Of a DNA stretch of 64,000 nt, positions 43,392-52,150 are shown one piece after another; position 1 is the first letter of the stretch, and each line of letters starts with the position of its first letter. The DNA is from Hanstruepera ponticola. Lineage in GTDB: Bacteria; Bacteroidota; Bacteroidia; Flavobacteriales; Flavobacteriaceae. The notes under the pieces were generated by a model. The model did no database searches and had not been told where the DNA came from. It saw only the letters and a program-made list of their open reading frames with translations. Both the position numbers and the translations under genes were made by a program. Where the stretch lies: assembly GCF_012931685.1 (NCBI RefSeq), contig NZ_JABANC010000007.1:18023-82022 (forward strand), read 5' to 3'.

Positions 43392-45065
43392 TTATACCAA
43401 CATGGTAATTGGATTTTCAATATATCCTTTGAGTGTTAGTAAAAACTCGGACCCTGTTGCACCATCAACAGTTCTATGATCACAAGCCATGGTTAATTTC
43501 ATGGTATTACCAACAACAATTTGTCCGTTTTTCACTACAGGCTTTTCTTTTATAGCACCAACTGATAATATGGCTGAATTAGGCTGATTTATAATGGATG
43601 TGAAGCTTTCGATTCCGAACATACCAAGATTGGAAATAGTAAACGTACTGCCTTCCATTTCTTGAGGAGTTAACTTCTTATTTCTAGCTTTTACTGCATA
43701 ATCCTTAACAGCTGCACCAATTTGAGGTAAGCTTTGTTCGTTGGCAAAACGCACAACAGGAACAACCAAACCATCAGGTACAGCAACCGCAACACCAATG
43801 TGCACATGGTTATTTAATTGCATACGATCGTCAAACCATTGCGAATTGACTTGTGGGTGTTGTTTTAAAGCTAATGCACAGGCCTTTATTACAATATCAT
43901 TGTATGAAATTTTTGTGTCTGGAATTGAATTGTATTGCTGACGAAAAGCAATGGCATTTTCCATATCAAACTCAACATTCAAATAATAATGAGGGGCAGT
44001 AAATTTAGATTCAGCAAGGCGCTTGGCAATAACCTTACGCATTTGTGAGTGCTTTACCTCATCGAAATCTTCTTGTCCAGAAGGCACAAATTTACCAACA
44101 GATGCTGCCGAACTAGCTGCAGGATTATAATTTTCAATATCACGCTTAACAATGCGACCATTTTCACCTGACCCTTTGACTTGTGACAGATTAATATGGC
44201 GTTCTTCCGCCATTTTTTTAGCCAGCGGAGAAACAAATAGTCTTCCGTTTGAAGTTGATGTAGTTGATTTTGTTGCTTCTACTGGATTCGAAGCAACAGC
44301 TTCTTTTTTAGGTTCGGCTTTAGGCTTTTCTACAGGCTTTGATTCTTCCTTTTTAGCTTCAGAAGTATCTCCAGATGGGTTAAAATTCTTTGCAATTGCT
44401 GAAACCTCTGTTCCTTCAGGACCAATTATGGCTAATAAAGCATCAACTTTAGCCGATTCACCTTCTTGCAACCCAACATGTAATAAAGTCCCAGATTGAA
44501 ACGATTCAAACTCCATTGTAGCCTTATCTGTTTCAATTTCAGCAAGAATATCACCTTCTTCAACCTTGTCTCCTACTTTCTTTAACCATGTAGCGACAGT
44601 CCCTTCTTCCATGGTATCACTTAAACGCGGCATGGTTACTACTGTCACACCATCGGGTAATTCTGTTTTACTATCGTCATTTGAAGCTTCTTCAGAAGAA
44701 TCTTGCTTCTTTGATTCTGATTCTTCGTTTTTTGAATTATCATCTGCGTTCTTATCTTCTTCTTCAGAAGTTTTATTGTCAGCCGTGTTTTTGGTGCTAC
44801 CATTTAACAAGTCTGAAATATCTTCTCCTTCATCACCTATAATAGCCAAAAGCTCATCAACTTTAGTAGTTTCGCCTTCCTGAACACCTATATGCAATAA
44901 AGTCCCTTCGTGAAATGACTCAAATTCCATAGTGGCTTTGTCAGTTTCAATTTCAGCGAGAATATCACCTTCTTCAATTTTGTCACCCACTTTCTTTAAC
45001 CAAGTAGCAACGGTTCCCTCCTCCATGGTATCACTCAAACGAGGCATATTTATAATCTCTGCCAT
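43392..45065 (-). CDS. pdhC: Dihydrolipoamide acetyltransferase (E2) of pyruvate dehydrogenase
   Basis: 557 aa. Two lipoyl domains (about 1-80 and 140-218), each with the lipoylated Lys in ETDKATMEFES (K43 and K181), joined by an acidic Asp/Glu/Ser/Lys linker. A peripheral E1/E3-binding domain follows at about 275-312 (FVSPLAKKMAEERHINLSQVKGSG). The catalytic domain has the active-site His530 and Asp534 in DHRTVDG. The gene begins 3 bases after pdhA. E1-beta and E3 are not in this window. Confidence 0.95.
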   Translation of the reverse strand: MAEIINMPRLSDTMEEGTVATWLKKVGDKIEEGDILAEIETDKATMEFESFHEGTLLHIGVQEGETTKVDELLAIIGDEGEDISDLLNGSTKNTADNKTSEEEDKNADDNSKNEESESKKQDSSEEASNDDSKTELPDGVTVVTMPRLSDTMEEGTVATWLKKVGDKVEEGDILAEIETDKATMEFESFQSGTLLHVGLQEGESAKVDALLAIIGPEGTEVSAIAKNFNPSGDTSEAKKEESKPVEKPKAEPKKEAVASNPVEATKSTTSTSNGRLFVSPLAKKMAEERHINLSQVKGSGENGRIVKRDIENYNPAASSAASVGKFVPSGQEDFDEVKHSQMRKVIAKRLAESKFTAPHYYLNVEFDMENAIAFRQQYNSIPDTKISYNDIVIKACALALKQHPQVNSQWFDDRMQLNNHVHIGVAVAVPDGLVVPVVRFANEQSLPQIGAAVKDYAVKARNKKLTPQEMEGSTFTISNLGMFGIESFTSIINQPNSAILSVGAIKEKPVVKNGQIVVGNTMKLTMACDHRTVDGATGSEFLLTLKGYIENPITMLV

Positions 45066-45068
45066 AGC

Positions 45069-46067
45069 TTATAATTTATGTTGTAAAAATGGATAATCTT
45101 CTTGTTCATAAACAGCATCATACATCAGGCTCTTTTCTGGCCATGGGGACTCTTCAGCAAACTTTTCACATTCACTTACCAAATCTTTAACGCGTTTATC
45201 AATCTTTTTAATATCGGCTTCAGTAGCATATTTCTTTTCAAGAATAATATCCTTTACTTGATTTATTGGGTCTATTTTCTTGTATTCTTCAACCTCATCC
45301 TTGGTTCTATAATGTTGAGCATCACTCATGGAATGTCCTCGGTAGCGATAGGTTTTCATCTCTAAAAATGTTGGGCCATCACCTCTACGAGCTCTTTCTA
45401 TAGCTTCATGCATAGCTTCAGCAACCTTCACAGGATTCATACCATCAACAGGTCCACAAGGCATTTCATAACCAAGTCCGAGTTTCCAAATATCAGTATG
45501 GTTTGCTGTTCTTTCTACAGATGTCCCCATAGCATATCCATTATTTTCACAAACGAATACGACTGGTAATTTCCAGTTCATAGCCATATTAAAAGTCTCA
45601 TGCAAAGACCCTTGTCTTACAGCCCCATCTCCCATGTAACAAAGAGTTACAGCACCTGTTTCATGATACTTATCTCCAAATGCCATACCCGCACCTAAAG
45701 GAATTTGACCTCCAACTATACCATGACCTCCATAAAAACCATGCTCTTTTGAGAAAATGTGCATGGAACCACCCAAACCTTGTGAAGTACCAGTTGCTTT
45801 TCCATACAACTCTGCCATCACTCGTTTTGGATCAACTCCCATACCAATTGGTTGTACGTGGTTTCTGTAAGCAGTAATCATTTTATCTTTGGAAAGATCC
45901 ATAGCGTGTAAAGCTCCAGCTAGCACAGCCTCTTGACCATTGTATAAGTGAAGAAATCCTCTTACTTTTTGTTGGATGTAAACTGCAGCAAGTTTATCTT
46001 CAAACTTCCTCCAGAACAACATATCTTCATACCAATTAAGGTAAACTTCTTTTGTTATTTTCTGCAT
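45069..46067 (-). CDS. pdhA: Pyruvate dehydrogenase E1 component, alpha subunit
   Basis: 332 aa. Thiamine diphosphate motif GDGAVRQGSLHETFNMAMNW with the later ENNGYAMGT, and the phosphorylation-loop-like YRYRGHSMSD. Length fits alpha subunits of two-chain E1 enzymes. A beta subunit must be encoded elsewhere, as is common in Flavobacteriia. A -7 element lies about 29 bases upstream. Confidence 0.94.
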   Translation of the reverse strand: MQKITKEVYLNWYEDMLFWRKFEDKLAAVYIQQKVRGFLHLYNGQEAVLAGALHAMDLSKDKMITAYRNHVQPIGMGVDPKRVMAELYGKATGTSQGLGGSMHIFSKEHGFYGGHGIVGGQIPLGAGMAFGDKYHETGAVTLCYMGDGAVRQGSLHETFNMAMNWKLPVVFVCENNGYAMGTSVERTANHTDIWKLGLGYEMPCGPVDGMNPVKVAEAMHEAIERARRGDGPTFLEMKTYRYRGHSMSDAQHYRTKDEVEEYKKIDPINQVKDIILEKKYATEADIKKIDKRVKDLVSECEKFAEESPWPEKSLMYDAVYEQEDYPFLQHKL

Positions 46068-46095
46068 TGGTTACGTTAATTAAGTAAACGATTAA

Positions 46096-46103
46096 CAAAA
46101 GTA
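46096..46103 (-). promoter_or_regulatory. -7 promoter element of pdhA
   Basis: Minus strand TACTTTTG, match to TAnnTTTG, 28 bases before the ATG. No TTG at -33. Confidence 0.4.
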
Positions 46104-46157
46104 ACACTTTAGTTAGTAATGAAAAAACTGAAAATCGTAAAATTTACTCCGAAATCG

Positions 46158-46640
46158 TTATAGAAATGATTTATCAAAAACTAATGGTAATAAATTGGCT
46201 AGAGAGTTTGATTTCGCAACTTTACCAGTTTCACCCATAAAATAAATTTCTATTGGCGCATCTTGTTTCACTTCATATTCAGCAATGGCTTGCCTACAAG
46301 CACCACAAGGAGGAATAGGTGTAACTGTTTGATGAATTCTTGAACCAGCAGTTAAGGCCATTCTAACAATTTTGGCATCTGGGTATTTGGCACCAGCATA
46401 ATAAATGGCCGTTCTCTCTGCACATAACCCTGAAGGGTACGATGCGTTTTCCTGATTGTTGCCAGTTACAACCTCATCATTGTCCAATAAAATAGCAGCT
46501 CCAACACTAAATTTTGAGTAAGGTGCATAAGCGTTTTCTCTGGCGGCCATAGCTTGCTTCATTAAAGATGCTGCATTTACTGGTAATTCATCAAAATTAT
46601 CAAACACTTGCAATACTGATTCTATTTTCACTTCTTTCAT
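46158..46640 (-). CDS. cdd: Cytidine deaminase
   Basis: 160 aa, homotetramer-type length. Zinc and catalytic residues: CAERTAIYYA (Cys and catalytic Glu) and PPCGACRQAIAEY (two Cys). FSVGAAILL and NQENASYPSGL are further family features. It salvages cytidine and deoxycytidine to uridine forms. It is between pdhA and the T9SS genes without functional link to either. Confidence 0.94.
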   Translation of the reverse strand: MKEVKIESVLQVFDNFDELPVNAASLMKQAMAARENAYAPYSKFSVGAAILLDNDEVVTGNNQENASYPSGLCAERTAIYYAGAKYPDAKIVRMALTAGSRIHQTVTPIPPCGACRQAIAEYEVKQDAPIEIYFMGETGKVAKSNSLANLLPLVFDKSFL

Positions 46641-46680
46641 ACGGATAGTATAAGCACTAAATTAAGAAACTATTTTAGAC

Positions 46681-46711
46681 AAAAAAACTATTGCAATGCA
46701 ATAGTTTTTTG
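46681..46711 (-). terminator. Terminator of porV
   Basis: ACTATTGCA and TGCAATAGT form a near-perfect hairpin flanked by A-run and T-run. It lies between the porV stop and cdd. Confidence 0.85.
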
Positions 46712-46736
46712 AATTATTTTTTATGATATCATTTTA

Positions 46737-47975
46737 CTAATATTCTTGATAGGCTCCTCTGTCAATATTAAATGACAGTGAAAACCTCAATGTATTCTCT
46801 AATGGGTTTTGTACTTTAGACGATGAGAATAAATACGAAAGGTCAACACCAATAATATTATACTTAAATCCAGCTCCTATAGCAAAAAACTGTCTTGCTC
46901 CTTTTTCTTCAGCCTCATTGAAGTATCCTGCACGAATAGCAAATGAATCTTGATAAGTATATTCAGCACCCAATGCCCAAGTCCATTCTTTCATCTCTTC
47001 ACTAAAACCACCTGGTGCATCACCGAATGACTGAAACATCCCTTGAAAAAATCCAACGTTAGGATCTTTACCATCAATTATAACATTAGGAGTCACTACA
47101 GCACCTAACTCATCTTCTTCAGGATCATATTGCCCATTTCCATTTGTATCAGTATATTCAAATTCTGTACCATAAACGGGAGGCGTTGGCACCAACAGTT
47201 TAGTAACTTCAGCTGTAACAGAAATTTTATTAAAATCGTCTAAAATAAAATCAAAACCACCACCTAAACGTAATGTAGTTGGCTGAAAGTTTTCCTGTCC
47301 GCCTTCATCATATTTAAATTTTGGACCAATATTTTGTATGGCAAACGCCAATCTAGTTCTACCATTAAAACTGTTATAGGCTTGTTCCTCGCTTTGATAA
47401 TAACCTGAAATATCCACTCCAAATGTATTGGCTGCGATAGCCTCGGGATCAACAGCATCAATTTTTAAATCAGAACGCACATAACGCATAGTCACACCCA
47501 TAGCAAATTGTTCACTTAACTTAAGAGAATAAGATGCATCTAAAGCCATCTCATTAGGCTTTACTATTAGCGGTGTCGAATTTTCATCTTGAACCAATTC
47601 TATTTCACCCAATCCAAAATATTTAAAACTAGCAGCAAAAGCACTTCGCTCATTAATTTTATTGAAATATGTCAGGTATCCTAACGAGATATCTTTTACA
47701 ATTTTGGTTAAATATGGCGTATAACTAACACCTACACCTTGTTTGGTTTCAGAAAAAGCATATTTGGAGGCATTCCATTGTTGTGAGAAAACATCAACAG
47801 ATGTTGCCACACCCATGTCTCCCATGGCTGCACCACGAGCTTCGGGCGCCACTAATAAAAATGGCACACCCGTTGTAATGACTCGGGAATCAAAATTATT
47901 TGGCAACACAACAGTTTGTGCTTTAACAAAGGATGCTGTTAAAATTACAATGAGTATTAAAATTCGGTTTTTCAT
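46737..47975 (-). CDS. porV: Type IX secretion outer-membrane protein PorV
   Basis: 412 aa. Signal peptide to about residue 19 (SFVKAQ). The start of the mature protein, VITTGVPFLLVAPEARGAAMGDMGVATS, is a PorV/PorQ-family signature, followed by repeated strands of a FadL-like barrel. PorV binds cargo C-terminal domains and passes them to PorU for attachment. porU lies just upstream in the usual flavobacterial order. It also has its own promoter overlapping the end of porU. Confidence 0.94.
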   Translation of the reverse strand: MKNRILILIVILTASFVKAQTVVLPNNFDSRVITTGVPFLLVAPEARGAAMGDMGVATSVDVFSQQWNASKYAFSETKQGVGVSYTPYLTKIVKDISLGYLTYFNKINERSAFAASFKYFGLGEIELVQDENSTPLIVKPNEMALDASYSLKLSEQFAMGVTMRYVRSDLKIDAVDPEAIAANTFGVDISGYYQSEEQAYNSFNGRTRLAFAIQNIGPKFKYDEGGQENFQPTTLRLGGGFDFILDDFNKISVTAEVTKLLVPTPPVYGTEFEYTDTNGNGQYDPEEDELGAVVTPNVIIDGKDPNVGFFQGMFQSFGDAPGGFSEEMKEWTWALGAEYTYQDSFAIRAGYFNEAEEKGARQFFAIGAGFKYNIIGVDLSYLFSSSKVQNPLENTLRFSLSFNIDRGAYQEY

Positions 47976-47992
47976 GTATTCAATTTATTTAG

Positions 47993-48022
47993 CAAATATA
48001 ATTTTTTATTATAGTATTACAA
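47993..48022 (-). promoter_or_regulatory. Complete promoter of porV, overlapping the 3' end of porU
   Basis: Minus strand: TTG (48022-48020), 19 bases, TATATTTG (48000-47993). This fits the flavobacterial consensus TTG-N19-TAnnTTTG exactly. The -33 part lies in the last codons of porU. Confidence 0.65.
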
Positions 48023-51000
48023 GTTTCTCAATTTTTTCAACGGTCTTGTTTAAAAACGGTGATCTAACCGTTAACTTATAGATATAGACACCTTTTCCTA
48101 TTCTATCTCCAAAATCATCACGTCCATCCCAAACAATATCCCTTGATAATGCTGAAGTTCCTTTCCCACAACATTCTGATGTATTTGTTTGACCATTTAA
48201 GGTTCTAACCAATTTACCAGAAACAGTGAATATCTGTACTGAAACGTCTAAAGGGTCTGAACTATTGTGGTTAAACCAAAATTCTGTGTAATTAACAAAG
48301 GGATTTGGATAATTTAGTACATTGTTAATAACAAGACTTTGATTTTCATCATGAACAACAAACTGAATTTCTGATGTTGATGAATTGTTATAAACATCCC
48401 ACGCTTTCAGCGTTAAGGTGTGTAATCCTGGTTCTAAATCACGGAGCGGGTAGTTTGCAGAACCACGTTGATAGTTATCCAATTCAGTTTCATAATAATC
48501 ATTAAGCACATATTGATTAGTTTCATCACCATCTAGGATTGCTACGATATCATGACCAATTCCATTGGCAGTATTTATGCCATTGTCATCCTCAAGTTTC
48601 ACCAACAAACTAGGCGATTCATTTGTAATACCACCAGACACAAAGCTTTCATCGTTCATATATAGATTGATTACTGGGCCTGTATTATCTTCAGGTGCAT
48701 TGGTATTTAAACCTCCGATTACAACATCGGTAACATTAGCACCAGATTGATTTTCTAAAGCATCATTTCTTTTAGCATAAAAGCTAACTTTACCATTACC
48801 TTCAGGAATTTCAATATCTCTAGGAACTATAAATTCAAATTCAAACTCACCATTTGATACGGATGCTTGACCTCTAAAAATGGCAGGGCCTAATGTTTCA
48901 AAATTCATTCTAATTAATTGGCCGTTTTCCCTTGTTCCGTCATTTGCCAATGTTTGCCTTTCAATATTCTTGTCATAAACAACTGCAGACAGGACACCAT
49001 TGTAACCATCAAGTAAGTTTCCTTGCAAATCAACAACTTCCCCAGAAAACTTTACGCGACTTAATGCTTGTAATACTTCTGTGGATTGATTTACTGGAAC
49101 ATCGTTAATTTTAGTCAAACGAATATTTGGTTCTGGGAAAGCCAATTTCATAGCAGGATCACCAATAAAGAACACCAATCTTTTCTGACCAGCACTAGAT
49201 ACTAAAGGATCTGTTTTTGTAAGTCTCAAAGCCTCTGCCATAGTTGGGTATTCATAATCGCTGTAGTCATCATTATCACTATATGAAAATAAATACTCAC
49301 TCAACGTTTCATTAAAATTCCTTCCAACATTTACAAAAATCTGCCTAGTTGTTGTAATCAACGCTATCGCTCCACCATCTTTATTCCAATAAGTAAACTC
49401 TCCAGCAGTAGGTCTTAAAGGATTATCAAATCTCGTATACTCACAAGTTACTGTCACAAAGCAGTTGAGTTTACATACGTTATTTAAGTTTTGTGCATCA
49501 GCTTTTTCAAATATTCTTTCTTTTGCCAGTCCATCTTCACCGCCATGTCCAAAATAATTCACTACCAATGCTCCTGTTTCTATGGCATTTGCCATTGCAA
49601 CTGTAACACGCGGATAGCGATCACCACCAGCTGAAGATTCTTGAAGGTAAGCGTCAGAGTGAATTTTAATTGCATTAATAAATGATTTTTCTTCCGAAAC
49701 CTCATTTGCAATTCTATCAGTTGTTAATTGCAAATCTTTTTCCCAAGCCTCATCTACGTCATCAGAAACAACTAAAAAATTATTTCGCCAATTCCCATAA
49801 GATGCATCCACGTAATAAGACTCTATTTTATCGACCATTTCTTTAGCTCGTTGAGGTGTTTCAGCCAAAATTCTTCCAACAGCAATATCTAATTTATTAA
49901 AGGTTTGCATACCTCCTTCATTTTCATCCATCATGCCATAAAAATCATCTGACACAAAAGACCCAGTAAGCGTAAAGCTATCATAAGCATGCCAAGAAGG
50001 GACGTTGTTTGTATTATAGGAAAGTCTATTCTTATAATCATAAGATCCATCACCAAAAAGACATAGATATTTTAAACGTCTTTGATCAGTGCTCGCATTA
50101 TCATAGACATATTTTACAAAATTTCTTATCGCTCCAATATCTTGATTACTTGTACTAAATTCCTTATATATTTGAGTCAATCTCACAACCTTAACATTCA
50201 AGCCATATTGATTTCTATTAATTTGAGCAAGACGCTCTGCTTGATTATAAAAATTATTTGGTGTGATAATGATGTAATCAATATCCTCAAAAACACCTTG
50301 AGCATTATTGAAGATAGTTCCTTTAAGATTTTGATTACTGACCGATGGGTTAGAGACCATTATAGGTTGATAAAAATTATTATTACCAACCACGGCATAT
50401 TTTTTTAAAGTTCCTAATGGCGACGTAAAACTCAAAGTGGCATTGGAATCTGTATTAAGAAAATTCCCTACATTGTAAATATCCGTCACATCCCATATCT
50501 CTTTAACTTGAGCTGTATTAGACACATTATACTGTGCAATACCTGAAGCAGTTGCTACATCTTTATTATAAAATGTAAGTTGACCTCCCGGATAATTAAG
50601 ATTACGTTTAGTTTCTAATGAAATGTAATCAATATAACCTTTTGCTGAAGGGTTTCCACCATTATCATAGCTTAGAGCTACATTAATATTGCCAGAACTT
50701 ACATTTATCATCCCTTCATAAACAGCTTCACTAGCCAAAGTGGCATCGCTTACCGCAGGAATGGTTAATGTTGACACAGCATTGCCATTTACATTTACCT
50801 GCATACTGGTGGCTATTTCAGAAGTTGAAGCAACAATAACCTTCAAGTTTACGGGCTCACTGGTAATAATATCTGGAAAATTAAATTCAAATGTTTTATT
50901 GGTTTCAATATCAAACTTATCCCCAAACCATCTCCTTCCAACACTTGCTAAATTATACTCGTCTAATTCATGAAACTTATAACTATCAAAAGTATCTACA

Positions 51001-51881
51001 ACCAAATCAATATTGCCTGAAGGCTGTATAAAGGGTTGAATGCGCTTACCATTTCCTGGACCTATATTTATGAAATAATTAGTGTAATCTGTATAACAAT
51101 TAATATTGGTGTTTCTACTCGCATCATATCCTTTTGGACCCTCTGCATAAAATAATATATAATCTTGATCATTAAAATAACCATCAGTTTCACCAATAAT
51201 TCTTATGGCGTTTTCCTGAATGTCATAAGGATATGGTTCTGAATTTTCATAAGGTATCATTCTACCACCATTTCCATATAATTTTATACGTCTTGGATCA
51301 ATATTATTGATATCAATTCCCAATTGCTCTAAAAAGCTTTTAGAAATTTTATAAACGCCTGTTTTATCAACTTGAAATTTATACCAACTTCCAGAACTCA
51401 AAACAGAATTGGTAATATTCCTTCTGTAAGAATTTCTATAACTAAAGTTTGAATTTTGATAAGAAACTGTGAACGCTGTCACCTTTTTGTAAGAGCCGTT
51501 TTCATTTATTATTGGTGATAATGTAAAAAAAGCAGAATTTTCATCTCTTGCTTTGGCGTTATGAAGCTCGTATTTTAATTGACTTGATATAGAGTTAAGA
51601 TTTAAACCTGCCAGTTCTGCCCTAGATATTGGAGCATAAGAAACATTTGTTACTCTTACCGAATTCTCATCAATTACTTGCTGAATATCCCATTGCGCTA
51701 TGAATTGAATACCAGTACTAACATCAAAGCTAAAATGTTCCGAATTGAAACTAGGCACAGAAATCCTGTACGATTCTGTTTCAACAATTTTAGCCGCTCC
51801 CCAGGTAATATTGAATGTACGTTGTTGCGCAAAAACTGCAAAAGTAGCTAATATGGCTAGTAGTGTAATCTTCTTTTTCAT
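48009..51881 (-). CDS. porU: Type IX secretion sortase PorU
   Basis: 1290 aa from the ATG at 51881; an ATG eight codons earlier would precede the signal peptide MKKKITLLAILATFAVFAQ. The central region is a peptidase C25 (gingipain-type) domain with LVVNYFGHGGEDGLAKE (catalytic His) and CFVTVTCEYTRFDNP (catalytic Cys). The C-terminus is a T9SS-type CTD (NYPNPFVNYTEFWF, GKGVYIYKLTV, EKLVIL), as PorU is known to have. It removes cargo CTDs and attaches cargo to A-LPS on the surface. Confidence 0.95.
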   Translation of the reverse strand: MKKKITLLAILATFAVFAQQRTFNITWGAAKIVETESYRISVPSFNSEHFSFDVSTGIQFIAQWDIQQVIDENSVRVTNVSYAPISRAELAGLNLNSISSQLKYELHNAKARDENSAFFTLSPIINENGSYKKVTAFTVSYQNSNFSYRNSYRRNITNSVLSSGSWYKFQVDKTGVYKISKSFLEQLGIDINNIDPRRIKLYGNGGRMIPYENSEPYPYDIQENAIRIIGETDGYFNDQDYILFYAEGPKGYDASRNTNINCYTDYTNYFINIGPGNGKRIQPFIQPSGNIDLVVDTFDSYKFHELDEYNLASVGRRWFGDKFDIETNKTFEFNFPDIITSEPVNLKVIVASTSEIATSMQVNVNGNAVSTLTIPAVSDATLASEAVYEGMINVSSGNINVALSYDNGGNPSAKGYIDYISLETKRNLNYPGGQLTFYNKDVATASGIAQYNVSNTAQVKEIWDVTDIYNVGNFLNTDSNATLSFTSPLGTLKKYAVVGNNNFYQPIMVSNPSVSNQNLKGTIFNNAQGVFEDIDYIIITPNNFYNQAERLAQINRNQYGLNVKVVRLTQIYKEFSTSNQDIGAIRNFVKYVYDNASTDQRRLKYLCLFGDGSYDYKNRLSYNTNNVPSWHAYDSFTLTGSFVSDDFYGMMDENEGGMQTFNKLDIAVGRILAETPQRAKEMVDKIESYYVDASYGNWRNNFLVVSDDVDEAWEKDLQLTTDRIANEVSEEKSFINAIKIHSDAYLQESSAGGDRYPRVTVAMANAIETGALVVNYFGHGGEDGLAKERIFEKADAQNLNNVCKLNCFVTVTCEYTRFDNPLRPTAGEFTYWNKDGGAIALITTTRQIFVNVGRNFNETLSEYLFSYSDNDDYSDYEYPTMAEALRLTKTDPLVSSAGQKRLVFFIGDPAMKLAFPEPNIRLTKINDVPVNQSTEVLQALSRVKFSGEVVDLQGNLLDGYNGVLSAVVYDKNIERQTLANDGTRENGQLIRMNFETLGPAIFRGQASVSNGEFEFEFIVPRDIEIPEGNGKVSFYAKRNDALENQSGANVTDVVIGGLNTNAPEDNTGPVINLYMNDESFVSGGITNESPSLLVKLEDDNGINTANGIGHDIVAILDGDETNQYVLNDYYETELDNYQRGSANYPLRDLEPGLHTLTLKAWDVYNNSSTSEIQFVVHDENQSLVINNVLNYPNPFVNYTEFWFNHNSSDPLDVSVQIFTVSGKLVRTLNGQTNTSECCGKGTSALSRDIVWDGRDDFGDRIGKGVYIYKLTVRSPFLNKTVEKIEKLVIL

Positions 51882-51944
51882 TACACAAATAACGTGTTTT
51901 AACATGTGTTATTATGAAAAATGATATAATTTTAAAAAACGAAG

Positions 51945-51952
51945 CAAATTTA
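51945..51952 (-). promoter_or_regulatory. Possible -7 promoter element of porU
   Basis: Minus strand TAAATTTG, match to TAnnTTTG, 63 bases before the chosen ATG. No TTG at -33. Confidence 0.35.
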
Positions 51953-52150
51953 CAATAATAAAATATAAAATCTGACGTTATCATGTATCAAAACAGCGTT
52001 GAAATACACAAAAATCATCGTTGTATTGCATGATAAATAGGACGAAATGCATGTTTTTTTACTTAAAAATCAAAAAATTGCTTGTATTCTTAGGTATAAT
52101 TCTTATATTGCGTCACCAAAAATATTAATGGCTTACTTAAAAGTATGGAT

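Noticed and set aside
43392..45065. 2-oxoglutarate dehydrogenase E2 instead of pyruvate dehydrogenase E2
   Set aside because: Two lipoyl domains and the adjacent E1-alpha of the two-chain type fit pyruvate (or branched-chain) dehydrogenase; 2-oxoglutarate E2 normally has one lipoyl domain and a large single-chain E1 partner.
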